This document shows, piece after piece, positions 1 to 8,225 of a stretch of 64,000 bases of DNA. The notes under the pieces are model-generated. The model ran no database searches. It worked only from the letters and a program-made list of their open reading frames with translations, and was not told the origin of the DNA. Position 1 is the first letter of the stretch, and each line of letters starts with the position of its first letter. The stretch is from positions 13,543 through 77,542 of the forward strand of contig NZ_CALDGS010000079.1 in NCBI RefSeq assembly GCF_937941905.1. The letters are read 5' to 3'. Both the position numbers and the translations under genes were made by a program. Origin of the DNA: an uncultured Mycolicibacterium sp. Lineage in GTDB: Bacteria; Actinomycetota; Actinomycetes; Mycobacteriales; Mycobacteriaceae.

Positions 1-1
1 A

Positions 2-202
2 GAGAAGATCGTGGTGGATTTCGGCCTGTGCGAGGCCAACGCCGTGTGCATGGGCATCATCCCCGAGGTGTTCCAGGTCGACGAGCAGGACTACCTGCAC
101 GTCCTCGACGACCGGGTCACCCCGGAGAACGCGGAACGGATCCGCGAGGCGGTGCGGCAGTGCCCGCGCCAGGCCATCGCCATCGAGGCCGTCGACGAGT
201 AA
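2..202 (+). CDS. 3Fe-4S ferredoxin, 5' end cut by window edge
   Basis: Small soluble ferredoxin of the mycobacterial single-cluster 3Fe-4S type, which passes electrons to P450s or other oxygenases. Visible are CEANAVC near the N-terminus and a distal CP (QCPRQA), giving the pattern C-x5-C...CP. The frame is open to base 2 and the residues before the first in-frame GTG at 11 (EKI) match the usual N-terminus of these proteins, so the true start probably lies just outside the window. The residue in the middle of the cluster motif is Asn, unlike the His and Ser of the two other ferredoxins in this window. It runs toward the P450-ferredoxin operon on the other strand and ends before a hairpin at 224-281. 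The family is confident; the redox partner is unknown. Confidence 0.85.
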   Translation, partial: EKIVVDFGLCEANAVCMGIIPEVFQVDEQDYLHVLDDRVTPENAERIREAVRQCPRQAIAIEAVDE

Positions 203-223
203 CTCTTCCTCCGCCTTCCTCCG

Positions 224-281
224 CGAGCAGACGCGAAAACCCCCTCGCCGGGGGCCGGGAGGGGTTTTTCGCGTCTGCTCG
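224..281. terminator. Bidirectional terminator hairpin
   Basis: Two 23-base arms (224-246 and 259-281) are complementary with one mismatch around a 12-base loop. Each arm carries a run of A on its outer side of the C/G block, so T-runs appear inside the stem on both strands. It sits exactly between two convergent genes (ferredoxin ending at 202, DUF1330 gene ending at 297), where a shared terminator is expected. Confidence 0.75.
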
Positions 282-296
282 TGGTGACCGGTGGCG

Positions 297-593
297 CTAG
301 AACCCGGCGACGATGACGCCGTTGCAGTCCGCAGCGGCCTGCCGCAGTTTCGCCGCCGCCTGGTAGGCCTCCGAGTGGTACCAGTCGCGCGCGGCCTGTA
401 CCGAGTCGAACTCCAGCACCACCGTCTGGGTGCCGTGCCAGTCGCCCTCGATCACCTCCGGGGCGGTGTCGACGGCCAGGATGCGCGCCCCGGCCATCGC
501 CGTCGCGGCGGCCCTGGCGTACTCGGCCATGCCCGCCGGATCCCGCACGTCCTCGGTGATGATCACGTACCCCTTGCCCGATCCTGCTGCCAC
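297..593 (-). CDS. DUF1330 family protein
   Basis: 98-residue protein of the DUF1330 family, a small ferredoxin-like (dimeric alpha/beta barrel) fold. The typical core is present: YVIITEDVRDP near the N-terminus, then the segment VLEFDSVQAARDWYHSEAY that marks the family. The biochemical role is not known. It follows the ferredoxin gene by 18 bases on the same strand and is probably the last gene of the P450-ferredoxin operon, which suggests an accessory role in the oxidation carried out there. Transcription would end at the hairpin at 224-281. Confidence 0.8.
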   Translation of the reverse strand: MAAGSGKGYVIITEDVRDPAGMAEYARAAATAMAGARILAVDTAPEVIEGDWHGTQTVVLEFDSVQAARDWYHSEAYQAAAKLRQAAADCNGVIVAGF

Positions 594-611
594 GCTCGTT
601 GAATCTCCTTG

Positions 612-800
612 TCAGATCTCGGATATCGCCCGTTCCGGGCAGTTCTCGATGGCCTCCCGGGCGGCCCCCTCCAGTTCCGCCGGCACCTCCTGCGGGTCGG
701 CGACGGCCCAGCCGTCGTCGGTCATCCGGAAGATCTCCGGGCAGATCGTCAGACACATCCCGTGACCGGCGCAGCGGTCGTCGTCGACATACACCCTCAT
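612..800 (-). CDS. 3Fe-4S ferredoxin, P450 partner
   Basis: 62-residue ferredoxin with CAGHGMC and a distal NCPERA segment, the C-x5-C...CP pattern of mycobacterial P450 ferredoxins. The central motif residue is His, the variant usually found next to CYP genes. The start codon overlaps the end of the upstream P450 gene by four bases (ATGA), so the two are translationally coupled and this is very likely the P450's electron donor. A reductase is not encoded nearby and would have to come from elsewhere in the genome. Confidence 0.9.
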   Translation of the reverse strand: MRVYVDDDRCAGHGMCLTICPEIFRMTDDGWAVADPQEVPAELEGAAREAIENCPERAISEI

Positions 801-2092
801 CGGGCCACCGCCGGTTCCACCACGTCGAACTCCAGGTGCAGTTCGACCAGGCCGCGCAGGATGAACGTCGGGATGTAGCGGTACCGGCGCTGCCCCGCCG
901 GCCCGTGGTGCTCCTCGGAGATGCGGATGTCGGAGGTGCGGTCCAGCAGCCGTTCCAGCGCGACCCGGGTCTCGGCCCGGGCCAGCGGGGCGCCCGGGCA
1001 GCTGTGGATGCCGCGGCCGAACGCCAGATGCTGACGGGCGTTCCTGCGGGTCGGTTCGAATTCGTCGGGGTTGTCGAACCGGCGCGGATCGCGGTTGGCC
1101 GCGCCGTTGAGCACCATCACGGTGGTACCGGCGGGCACTTCCCGGCCGCCGACGGTGACCGGCGTGCGGGACAGCCGGAAGTCGCCCTTGACCGGGCTCT
1201 CGTACCGCAGCGCCTCCTCGATGAAGTTCGGTAGCAGACTGCGGTCCTGCCGCACCATCCGCTGGATGTCGGGCCGGTCGCCGAGGATCTTCAGCGCGGT
1301 GCCGAGCAACCGCACCGTGGTCTCCTGTCCCGCCGAGAACACGTTGGTGGCCACCCGCGCGACGTCGCCGGGCTCGGGTGTGGTGCCGTCCGGGAACAGC
1401 GCGGTGGCCAGCCCGGTCAGCACGTCGTCGCGCGGATTGCGGCGCCGGTCCTCGACGTAGGCCTGGAACTGGTCGTAGAGGAACTCCAGCGGCGAATGCG
1501 CCAGCGCCTCACCGGAGGTGCTGCCCACCCCGCCGCCGGCGTGCCGGCCGATGCCGGCGACGAAGGCGTCGCGGTCCTCCGGCGGGATGCCGAGCAGGTC
1601 GGCGATGACCAGCAGCGTGAACGGACTGGCGAAGCCCTTGATGAACTCGCCCCGGCCGGGCGCGAGGAACTCGTCGAGCACCTCGTCGGCCAGCGCCCAC
1701 ATGGCGTCCTCGTTCTCCTTGAGCCGCTTGGGCGTGATCAGCCGCATCAGCAGCGCCCGGTGGTTGGTGTGCACCGGCGGGTCCAGGGTGGGCAACTGGT
1801 CGCTGAACGGCAGCTCGTGGCGGTGCTTCTCGATGAGCTCGGCGACGTCGTCGCGGCCCTCCAGCGGCACCGGGAAACCGGGGAACGGCCCCGTCACCGA
1901 GATGCACGACGAGAACGTCTCCTCGTCGTTGTAGACGTCGACGGCCTCCTGCCAGCCGGTCACCATCGTCACCCCGTAGTGGTCCTCCCGCTGCACCGGG
2001 CACTGCTGCCGCAGCGCATGGAAGTACGGGTAGGGGTCGTCGACCAGCCTGGGGTCGGTGAACCAGTCGATACCGGCGGGATCGATCGCCAT
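797..2092 (-). CDS. Cytochrome P450
   Basis: Class I bacterial P450, 431 residues from the chosen start. Signatures in order: I-helix SAGQETT, ExxR in EEALR, and the heme loop FGRGIHSCPG with the thiolate Cys. The ATG at 2092 is preferred over a GTG at 2116 because a GGAG lies nine bases upstream of it. It heads an operon with its ferredoxin (4-base overlap) and a DUF1330 protein. The promoter region to the right carries the shared palindrome at 2131-2145. The family number and substrate cannot be assigned by eye; hydroxylation of a hydrophobic acid, terpenoid or steroid-like compound would fit the surroundings. Confidence 0.93.
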   Translation of the reverse strand: MAIDPAGIDWFTDPRLVDDPYPYFHALRQQCPVQREDHYGVTMVTGWQEAVDVYNDEETFSSCISVTGPFPGFPVPLEGRDDVAELIEKHRHELPFSDQLPTLDPPVHTNHRALLMRLITPKRLKENEDAMWALADEVLDEFLAPGRGEFIKGFASPFTLLVIADLLGIPPEDRDAFVAGIGRHAGGGVGSTSGEALAHSPLEFLYDQFQAYVEDRRRNPRDDVLTGLATALFPDGTTPEPGDVARVATNVFSAGQETTVRLLGTALKILGDRPDIQRMVRQDRSLLPNFIEEALRYESPVKGDFRLSRTPVTVGGREVPAGTTVMVLNGAANRDPRRFDNPDEFEPTRRNARQHLAFGRGIHSCPGAPLARAETRVALERLLDRTSDIRISEEHHGPAGQRRYRYIPTFILRGLVELHLEFDVVEPAVAR

Positions 2093-2130
2093 CTGTCGCT
2101 CCGTTTCTGCACGCACCTCGGCCGAGCAGC

Positions 2131-2145
2131 GAGAATGATACTCTC
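2131..2145. promoter_or_regulatory. Shared operator-like palindrome, site 1
   Basis: GAGAAT-GAT-ACTCTC, an inverted repeat with a 3-base spacer and one mismatch. It lies in the divergent promoter region between the P450 operon (start 2092) and the acyl-CoA dehydrogenase-kinase operon (start 2275). A further half-site-like GTGAGTATTAC follows at 2150-2160. The same palindrome occurs in five other promoter regions of the window; a TetR-family repressor is the likely ligand (inference). Confidence 0.7.
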
Positions 2146-2274
2146 AGAAGTGAGTATTACATTTCCACAGCCCGGTCGTGGCGTCAACGAGCCGGTGCGG
2201 ACGCCGGGAGGCTGTTACCGTCCGGAGGTGCTGCGGCGCAGCGCCGATCCCCACATCCGTCCAGGAGGCCCGCA

Positions 2275-3588
2275 ATGGCGTGGGATTTCGAAACCGACCC
2301 GGATTACCAGCGGTTGCTGGACTGGGCCGACGAGTTCGTCCGCGAGCAGGTCGAACCGCTGGACCTGGTCTGGCCGCACCTGCAGTTCACCCCGCTGGAC
2401 GAGACCCGCCGCCGGGTGGTCGATCCGCTCAAGCAGCAGGTGCGCGAAAAAGGGCTGTGGGCAACCCATCTCGGCCCCGAGCTGGGCGGTCAGGGGCACG
2501 GTCAGCTCAAACTCGCGCTGCTCAACGAGATTCTGGGCCGGTCGAACTGGGCGCCGGTGATCTTCGGCTGCCAGGCTCCCGACACCGGCAACGCCGAGAT
2601 CATCGCCCACTACGGCACCGACGAGCAGAAGCGGCGCTGGCTGCAACCGTTGCTCGACGGCGAGCTGTTCTCCTGCTACTCGATGACCGAACCGCACGCC
2701 GGCGCCGACCCCACCCAGTTCCGCACCCGGGCGGTGCGCGACGGCTCAGGACCGGACGCGGACTGGGTGATCACCGGCCAGAAGTTCTTCTCCTCCAACG
2801 CCGCCACCGCCTCGTTCTTCATCGTCATGGCGGTCACCAACCCGGACGTCAGCCCATACCAGGGCATGTCGATGTTCCTGGTGCCGGCCGACGCCCCCGG
2901 CATCGAGATCGTGCGCAACATCGGGCTCTACGGCGACCGCGAGGGCGGTGGATCGCACGCGCTGATCAACTACAACGACGTGCGGGTGGGGCCGGACGCG
3001 CTGCTCGGCGGCGAGGGCCAGGCGTTCGTCATCGCCCAGACCCGGTTGGGCGGCGGGCGCATCCACCACGCCATGCGCACCATCGGGTTGGCCCGCAAGG
3101 CGCTGGACATGATGTGCGAACGCGCACTGAGCCGGCACACCCAGGGCAGCCTGCTGGCCGACAAACAGTTCGTGCAGGGCTACATCGCCGACTCCTACGC
3201 CCAGCTGCTGCAGTTCCGGCTGATGGTGCTCTATACCGCGTGGGAGATCGACAAGTACAACGACTACAAGAAGGTCCGCAAGGACATCGCCGCGGTCAAG
3301 GCGGTGCTGCCGGGGGTGCTGCACGACATCGCCTGGCGGGCGATGCAGGTGCACGGCGCGCTCGGGGTCACCGACGAGATGCCGTTCATGGCCATGGTCA
3401 CCGGGGCGGCCGCGCTGGGCCTGGCCGACGGGCCCACCGAGGTGCACAAGACCACCGTGGCCAAGCAGGTGCTGCGCGACTACCGGGCCGCCGAGGACAC
3501 CTGGCCGAGCGAGTGGCTGCCGCGCAGGCGGGAGGCCGCCCGGGCCCGGATCGCCGAGCTGCTCGAGGCCGAGGTGGGCAATCTGTGA
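2275..3588 (+). CDS. Acyl-CoA dehydrogenase, ACAD10/ACAD11-like
   Basis: 437-residue FAD-dependent acyl-CoA dehydrogenase, longer than the usual 380. The flavin/substrate segments are present (CYSMTEPHAGADPTQF; VITGQKFFSSNA) and the C-terminal half contains LGGGRIHHAMRTIG, the wording typical of the ACAD10/ACAD11 branch. The ATG is preceded by an AGGAGG ribosome site. The next gene, an APH-fold kinase, overlaps by four bases; in ACAD10/11 and in the bacterial levulinate (Lva) pathway the same two activities convert 4-hydroxyacyl-CoA to 4-phosphoacyl-CoA and then remove the phosphate to give an enoyl-CoA. Acting on a 4-hydroxyacyl-CoA is therefore the leading hypothesis. Confidence 0.88.
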   Translation: MAWDFETDPDYQRLLDWADEFVREQVEPLDLVWPHLQFTPLDETRRRVVDPLKQQVREKGLWATHLGPELGGQGHGQLKLALLNEILGRSNWAPVIFGCQAPDTGNAEIIAHYGTDEQKRRWLQPLLDGELFSCYSMTEPHAGADPTQFRTRAVRDGSGPDADWVITGQKFFSSNAATASFFIVMAVTNPDVSPYQGMSMFLVPADAPGIEIVRNIGLYGDREGGGSHALINYNDVRVGPDALLGGEGQAFVIAQTRLGGGRIHHAMRTIGLARKALDMMCERALSRHTQGSLLADKQFVQGYIADSYAQLLQFRLMVLYTAWEIDKYNDYKKVRKDIAAVKAVLPGVLHDIAWRAMQVHGALGVTDEMPFMAMVTGAAALGLADGPTEVHKTTVAKQVLRDYRAAEDTWPSEWLPRRREAARARIAELLEAEVGNL

Positions 3589-4610
3589 CCGGCCCCGCCC
3601 TCGACACCGCCCGGCTTGCCGCGTGGATGGATACCGCCGGGCTCCCCGGTCGCGGCGAACCGCTGACCGCGCAGCTGCTTTCCGGCGGCACCCAGAACGT
3701 CATCTACGAGCTGTGCCGCGGCGAGCACCGCTGGGTGCTGCGGATGCCACCGCCGGGTGCCCCGCCGGACCGGGACCGGGGCATCCTGCGGGAGTGGCGG
3801 ATCATCGCCGCGCTTCACGGCACCGACGTGCCGCACACCCCGGCGGTGGCGGTGTGCGCGGACCCCGGTGTGCAGGGCCGGCCGTTCTACCTGATGGGGT
3901 TCGTCGACGGCTGGTCGCCGATGACCTCGCGCACGTGGCCGGCCCCGTTCGACACCGACCCGGCCGCCCGGCGCGGGCTGGCCTTCCAACTCGCCGAGGG
4001 CATCGCGCTGCTGTCGAAGGTGGACTGGCGCGCCCGCGGCCTGGCCGACCTGGGCCGCCCGGAGGGGTTCCACGACCGCCAGGTGGACCGCTGGACCGAG
4101 TTCCACCGCCGCGCCGGCGGCCGGCGCCTCGACGGCATGGACGTGGCCACCGCCTGGCTGCGCGAGCACCGTCCGCGCGACTACGTCCCGGGCCTGATGC
4201 ACGGCGACTACCAGTTCGCCAACGTGATGTACCGGCACGGCGCGCCGGCCCGGCTGGCGGCGATCGTGGACTGGGAGATGGGCACCGTCGGCGACCCGAA
4301 GCTGGACCTGGGCTGGATGGTGCTGGGCTGGCCGGACGGCGCCGGGGCCGCCGACTCGGCGATGAGCTACGTCGACATGCGCGGGATGCCGACCCGGTCG
4401 GAGGTGGTGGCGCACTACGCCGAGGTGTCCGGCCGACAGGTCGACGACCTGGACTACTACCTGGTGCTGGCCCGCTGGAAGCTCGCGATCGTGCTGGAGC
4501 AGGGCTTCCAGCGGGCCGGCGACGACGAGAAACTGCTCGCCTACGGGCCGGTGATCGTCGCGCTGATGCGCTCGGCGGCCGAGCTCGCCGAGACCACCGA
4601 CTACCGGTGA
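3585..4610 (+). CDS. APH-fold kinase, ACAD10/LvaA-like
   Basis: 341-residue member of the aminoglycoside phosphotransferase superfamily. It shows a glycine-rich nucleotide loop (LLSGGTQNVIYEL, about residues 31-43), the catalytic loop HGDYQFANVM (206-215) and the metal-binding segment IVDWEMGTVGDP (227-238), so it looks active. A GTG start overlaps the dehydrogenase stop (GTGA). Despite the family name, the pairing with an ACAD10/11-like enzyme argues for phosphorylation of a hydroxyacyl-CoA, not antibiotic resistance. It is the last gene of its unit; the next gene is convergent 16 bases away. Confidence 0.88.
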   Translation: MTGPALDTARLAAWMDTAGLPGRGEPLTAQLLSGGTQNVIYELCRGEHRWVLRMPPPGAPPDRDRGILREWRIIAALHGTDVPHTPAVAVCADPGVQGRPFYLMGFVDGWSPMTSRTWPAPFDTDPAARRGLAFQLAEGIALLSKVDWRARGLADLGRPEGFHDRQVDRWTEFHRRAGGRRLDGMDVATAWLREHRPRDYVPGLMHGDYQFANVMYRHGAPARLAAIVDWEMGTVGDPKLDLGWMVLGWPDGAGAADSAMSYVDMRGMPTRSEVVAHYAEVSGRQVDDLDYYLVLARWKLAIVLEQGFQRAGDDEKLLAYGPVIVALMRSAAELAETTDYR

Positions 4611-4626
4611 CGCACGCGGTGCCGGC

Positions 4627-5130
4627 TCAGCCGGCCGGGACGAGGTCGGCGGCCACCGGCGGGCACAGCATGGCGCCGCACCGGAACGTCTCGGTGTCGC
4701 CGACCGGCCCGGCCCCGGCCCGTACCGCGGCCAGCGCCTGCGCCTTGAACGCCCGCGCCGCCGCGCTGAGCTGGTGCTGCACGGCGGTGCCGTCGGCGAG
4801 TTCGGCCGGCCAGTCCCCACCCCAGAGGGTCACCTCGGTGCGCCCGTGCTGCACCGCCATTCGCACCCCGGCGCGGACCCGCGGGTCGCGGTCGTAGAGG
4901 TCGGCGGCCACCGCGACGGTCTGCGGCGCCGGCCGCTCCCGCCAGGACCGCACCACGTCCTCGAACCGCAGCGCGTTCACGCCGAGGATCTGCAGCGGGC
5001 GGATGTCGGCGTCGCCGTAGGTGAGCACCGTGACGTCCCAGCCCGCCATCGCGCGGTCCACCAGCCAGCCGCCGGCGTGCCGCACCACGTCGACGACGTC
5101 AGGTGCCACCACGTCGAGCCGGTATCTCAT
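4627..5130 (-). CDS. Conserved hypothetical protein after TetR
   Basis: 167-residue protein that I do not recognise. It has no clear signal peptide or membrane segment. The first 60 residues alternate short strands and helices (DVVAPDVVDVVRHAGGWLVDR) and include a VLTYGDADIRPLQILG stretch, so it is likely a compact alpha/beta protein. The ATG overlaps the stop of the upstream TetR gene (ATGA), so both are made from one mRNA; a role in the function controlled by that regulator is the only contextual clue. Confidence 0.7.
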   Translation of the reverse strand: MRYRLDVVAPDVVDVVRHAGGWLVDRAMAGWDVTVLTYGDADIRPLQILGVNALRFEDVVRSWRERPAPQTVAVAADLYDRDPRVRAGVRMAVQHGRTEVTLWGGDWPAELADGTAVQHQLSAAARAFKAQALAAVRAGAGPVGDTETFRCGAMLCPPVAADLVPAG

Positions 5131-5768
5131 GTCGGGTTCCGGGGCGCGAACTCGCGCGCCAGCATCTCGGCGTACCCCTTGAACACCTCGGCCAGCGGTA
5201 TCGAAGGGTCCAGCAACCATGACGTCTCCATTCCGTTGATGAAGGCGAGGATCTCCACGGCCTTGACGGCCGGGTCGATGTCGCGGCGGTAGCGGCCGGA
5301 TTCCTGGCCGCGGCGAATGATGTCGGCGACGATCTCGGTGGCGGCCCGTTGCCGGGCCAGCATCCGGTCGTGCAGGGGTGCGTCGGGCAGGATGTTCTCC
5401 GCCAGCAGCACGGTGAAGGTGCCGACGAGTTCCGGTGCCCGGTCGAAGCGTTCGGCCACCCGGACGATCTCGGCGATGAGATCCCCGGACAGGTCGGCGT
5501 GGGCGTTGTCGTCGGCGTCGCGGGCGTCGAGCACCGCGTTGAGCAGGGCCTCCTTCGACTCGAAGTGGTGCAACAGGCCGGCCGGGGTCAGTCCCGCCTC
5601 CCTGGCGATCTGGGCCAGCGAGGTGTTGCGCCAACCGTTGCGCACCAGCAGTCGCTCGGCCACCCCGAGAATGCGCTGGCGGCGGTCCTCCCCCTTGGCC
5701 AGCAGGGTCTCGTACGGCCTGCGGGTGCCGGAGTCGCCGACGGTCGACGGCGGTCCGGGTCCGGTCAC
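5127..5768 (-). CDS. TetR family regulator
   Basis: 213-residue one-component repressor. The N-terminal helix-turn-helix is clear (RRQRILGVAERLLVRNGWRN, then TSLAQIAREAGLTPAGLLHHFESKEALL), followed by a helical ligand-binding domain. The GTG at 5768 is chosen because AAGGGG sits five bases upstream; an alternative GTG at 5804 lacks such a site. It is co-transcribed with the small unknown gene at 4627. An imperfect inverted repeat at 5785-5816 in front of the gene looks like its own operator, and the leftward FadE operon ends just upstream of it. Confidence 0.88.
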   Translation of the reverse strand: MTGPGPPSTVGDSGTRRPYETLLAKGEDRRQRILGVAERLLVRNGWRNTSLAQIAREAGLTPAGLLHHFESKEALLNAVLDARDADDNAHADLSGDLIAEIVRVAERFDRAPELVGTFTVLLAENILPDAPLHDRMLARQRAATEIVADIIRRGQESGRYRRDIDPAVKAVEILAFINGMETSWLLDPSIPLAEVFKGYAEMLAREFAPRNPT

Positions 5769-5784
5769 GGAAACCCCTTCGGTA

Positions 5785-5816
5785 AACCAACCTATTGAAC
5801 ACACAGTAGGTCAGTT
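5785..5816. promoter_or_regulatory. Probable autoregulatory operator of TetR
   Basis: Inverted repeat of 13-base arms (5785-5797 and 5804-5816), 10 of 13 positions complementary, with the core CCTATTG...CAGTAGG. It covers the region directly upstream of the TetR gene that starts at 5768. It differs in sequence from the palindrome shared by six other promoters, so this TetR probably controls a separate local unit. Confidence 0.55.
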
Positions 5817-5818
5817 CA

Positions 5819-5846
5819 CCCCGATGTGGCAAGGGTCACATCGGGG
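5819..5846. terminator. Hairpin after FadE operon
   Basis: Perfect 10-base inverted repeat, CCCCGATGTG (5819-5828) and CACATCGGGG (5837-5846), 8-base loop. It lies 28 bases beyond the stop of the leftward acyl-CoA dehydrogenase gene and upstream of the TetR promoter. There is no U-run, so it could equally be a protein-binding site. Confidence 0.45.
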
Positions 5847-5873
5847 ATGATTTCAGATCCGGGTCACACCCGG

Positions 5874-7022
5874 TCACAGACCGAGCGATTTGGCGATGAT
5901 CACCTTCATCACCTCGCTGGTGCCGGCGTAGATGCGCGCCACCCGGGCGTCGGTGTACAGCCGCGCGATGGGGAACTCCATCATGTAGCCGTAGCCGCCG
6001 AACAGCTGCAGGCAGCGGTCCACCACCCGGCCCTGCATCTCGGTGCAGAACAGCTTGACCCGGGCGGCGTCGGCGCCGGAGAGTTGCCCGTCGACGAGGT
6101 CGGCCACCGCCCGGTCCAGCATGGCCTGGGCGGCCTCCACCTCGGCCGAGCAGGCGGCCAGCTCGAACTTGGTGTTCTGGAACGAGGCCACCGGGGTGCC
6201 GAACGCCTTGCGGTTCCGCACGTACTCGATGGTGGTGTCGACCGCGGCGCGGGCCTGCGCCACCGAGCCGACCGCCACCGTGATGCGTTCCTGGGCCAGG
6301 TTGTGGCCGAGGTAGGTGAAGGCCTCGCCCTCCTCCCCCAGCCGGTTGGCCACCGGTACCCGCACGTCGGTGAAGCTCAGCTCGGCGGTGTCCTGCACCT
6401 TGCAGCCCATCTTCTCCAGCTCGCGGCCGCGGGTGAACCCGGGCATCCCGTCCTCGACGACCAGCAGGGTCAGCCCGCGGCGCCGGTTGTCCGGATCGGT
6501 CGAGGTCCGGGCCACCACGACCACCAGATCGGCCTGGATGCCGCCGGTGATGAAGGTCTTGGCCCCGTTGAGGATGTAGTGGTCGCCGTCGCGGACCGCG
6601 GTGGTGCGGATGCCGGCCAGGTCGCTGCCGGTGCCGGGCTCGGTCATCGCGATCGCGGTGAGCAGCCGGCCCGACGCCAGCCCGGGGAACCAGCGGGCCC
6701 GCTGGTCGGCGTCGGCGTAGTGCAGGAAGTAGGGCAGGATCACGTCGAGCTGGGTGCGCACCGTCGACAGGGTGACCAGGGCGCGGGCCGCCTCCTCCTG
6801 CAGCACGACGTTGTAGCGGTAGTCGACGACGCCGGCGCCGCCGTATTCCTCGGGGATCGCCATGCCGAGCATGCCGAGCTCCCCCATCCGCTCGAACGCC
6901 GCCCGCGGCATCCGGCCGGCCTTCTCCCAGGCCGGGTAGTTCGGCACGACCTCCTGCTCGATGAAGTCGCGGGCGAGTTGCCGGAACGCCTCGTGGTCGG
7001 CGGTGAACAGCTCCCGTCGCAC
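5874..7022 (-). CDS. Acyl-CoA dehydrogenase (FadE)
   Basis: 382-residue flavoprotein oxidising an acyl-CoA to the 2-enoyl-CoA. The N-terminal helical domain leads into IAMTEPGTGSDLAGI and YILNGAKTFITGG. C-terminally there is the FGGYGYMMEFP segment and IYAGTSEVMK. The catalytic base is not in the YEGT position (Ala there) but probably Glu245 in NLAQERITVA, the helix-G location used by isovaleryl- and long-chain acyl-CoA dehydrogenases. It follows the thiolase gene by 22 bases and is the last gene of the leftward operon beginning near 11389 or 12797. Confidence 0.92.
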   Translation of the reverse strand: MRRELFTADHEAFRQLARDFIEQEVVPNYPAWEKAGRMPRAAFERMGELGMLGMAIPEEYGGAGVVDYRYNVVLQEEAARALVTLSTVRTQLDVILPYFLHYADADQRARWFPGLASGRLLTAIAMTEPGTGSDLAGIRTTAVRDGDHYILNGAKTFITGGIQADLVVVVARTSTDPDNRRRGLTLLVVEDGMPGFTRGRELEKMGCKVQDTAELSFTDVRVPVANRLGEEGEAFTYLGHNLAQERITVAVGSVAQARAAVDTTIEYVRNRKAFGTPVASFQNTKFELAACSAEVEAAQAMLDRAVADLVDGQLSGADAARVKLFCTEMQGRVVDRCLQLFGGYGYMMEFPIARLYTDARVARIYAGTSEVMKVIIAKSLGL

Positions 7023-7044
7023 CGTGCCCCCCTTCGGTCGCGGG

Positions 7045-8196
7045 CTAGGCGACCAGTTCGACGACGGTGGCGTTGGCCGTGCCGCCGCCCTCGCACATGG
7101 TCTGCAGCCCGTATCGAATTCCGTTGGCGCGCATGTGATGGATCATCCGGGTCATCAGCACCGCGCCGGACGCGCCGAGTGGGTGGCCCAGCGCGATGGC
7201 CCCGCCCAGCGGGTTGAGCCGGTCCGGGTCCGCGCCCGTCTCGGCCAACCAGGCCAGCGGGACCGGCGCGAACGCCTCGTTGACCTCGAACACCCCGATG
7301 TCGTCGATGCCCAGCCCGGCCTTGTGCAGCACCTTCTCCGTGGCCGGGATCGGGCCGGTGAGCATCAGCACCGGGTCGGCGCCGGTGACCGCACCGGCGC
7401 GGTAGGCCACGAGGGGTTCCAGACCCAGCCGCAGCGCGTGTTCGGCGGTGGTCACCAGCAGCGCGGCCGCGCCGTCGGAGATCTGCGAGGAGTTGCCGGC
7501 GTGGATCACCCCGTCCTCGACGAAGGCGGGTTTGAGGCCGGCCAGCTTCGCCACGCTGGTGCCGCGCCGCACCCCCTCGTCGGCGACCACCGGCGGGGTG
7601 TCCCCCGGGCCGAACACCGGCACGATCTGGTCGGTGAACGCGCCGGCATCCTGTGCGGCGGCGGCCAGTTCGTGGGAGCGCACCGAGTACTCGTCGAGCC
7701 GGGTGCGCGAGAGGTTCCACTTCTTGGCGATGAGCTCGGCCGAGATGCCCTGGTTGAACGAGAAGTCGTCGTAGCGCTCGAGCACCTTCGGACCGTAGGG
7801 CATGCCGGTGGCCCGCGCCGCCCCCAGCGGCACCCGGCTCATCACCTCCACCCCACCGGCGACCACCACGTCGTACTGGCCGGACATCACCGCGTGCACC
7901 GCGAAATCCAGTGCCTGCTGGCTGGATCCGCAGGCCCGGTTGACGGTGGTGCCCGGGATCGTCTCCGGCCAGCCGGCTGCGAGCACCGCGTACCGGCCGA
8001 TGTTGCTGGACTGGTCGCCGACCTGCGACACGCAGCCCCAGATCACGTCGCCGATGAGCTCGGGATCGATGCCGGCCCGCTGCACCAGCTCGTTGAGCAC
8101 CACCGCGGACAGGTCCGCGGCGTGCCAGTCCGACAGCGCGCCGTTGCGTTTGCCGACCGGGGTGCGCACCGCCTCGACGATGACCGCCTCACGCAT
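7045..8196 (-). CDS. Thiolase (acetyl-CoA acyltransferase)
   Basis: 383-residue thiolase with the full active site: nucleophile Cys89 in NRACGSSQQAL, the NEAFAPVPLAW segment, His338 in LGHPLGASG and Cys368 in CEGGGTANA. It would carry out thiolytic release of acetyl-CoA or propionyl-CoA from a 3-ketoacyl-CoA as the last beta-oxidation step. The gene lies 29 bases after a CoA-transferase gene and before a FadE gene, so the operon has activation, dehydrogenation, an SDR and thiolysis together. The chain length and substrate cannot be told from sequence. Confidence 0.93.
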   Translation of the reverse strand: MREAVIVEAVRTPVGKRNGALSDWHAADLSAVVLNELVQRAGIDPELIGDVIWGCVSQVGDQSSNIGRYAVLAAGWPETIPGTTVNRACGSSQQALDFAVHAVMSGQYDVVVAGGVEVMSRVPLGAARATGMPYGPKVLERYDDFSFNQGISAELIAKKWNLSRTRLDEYSVRSHELAAAAQDAGAFTDQIVPVFGPGDTPPVVADEGVRRGTSVAKLAGLKPAFVEDGVIHAGNSSQISDGAAALLVTTAEHALRLGLEPLVAYRAGAVTGADPVLMLTGPIPATEKVLHKAGLGIDDIGVFEVNEAFAPVPLAWLAETGADPDRLNPLGGAIALGHPLGASGAVLMTRMIHHMRANGIRYGLQTMCEGGGTANATVVELVA

Positions 8197-8225
8197 CTCG
8201 TCTCGCTTTCTCGTCCGTCCGCCCG

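Noticed and set aside
3585..4610. Antibiotic resistance by aminoglycoside phosphotransferase
   Set aside because: The gene is coupled to an ACAD10/11-like dehydrogenase and has the matching catabolic kinase layout; resistance is not supported by context.
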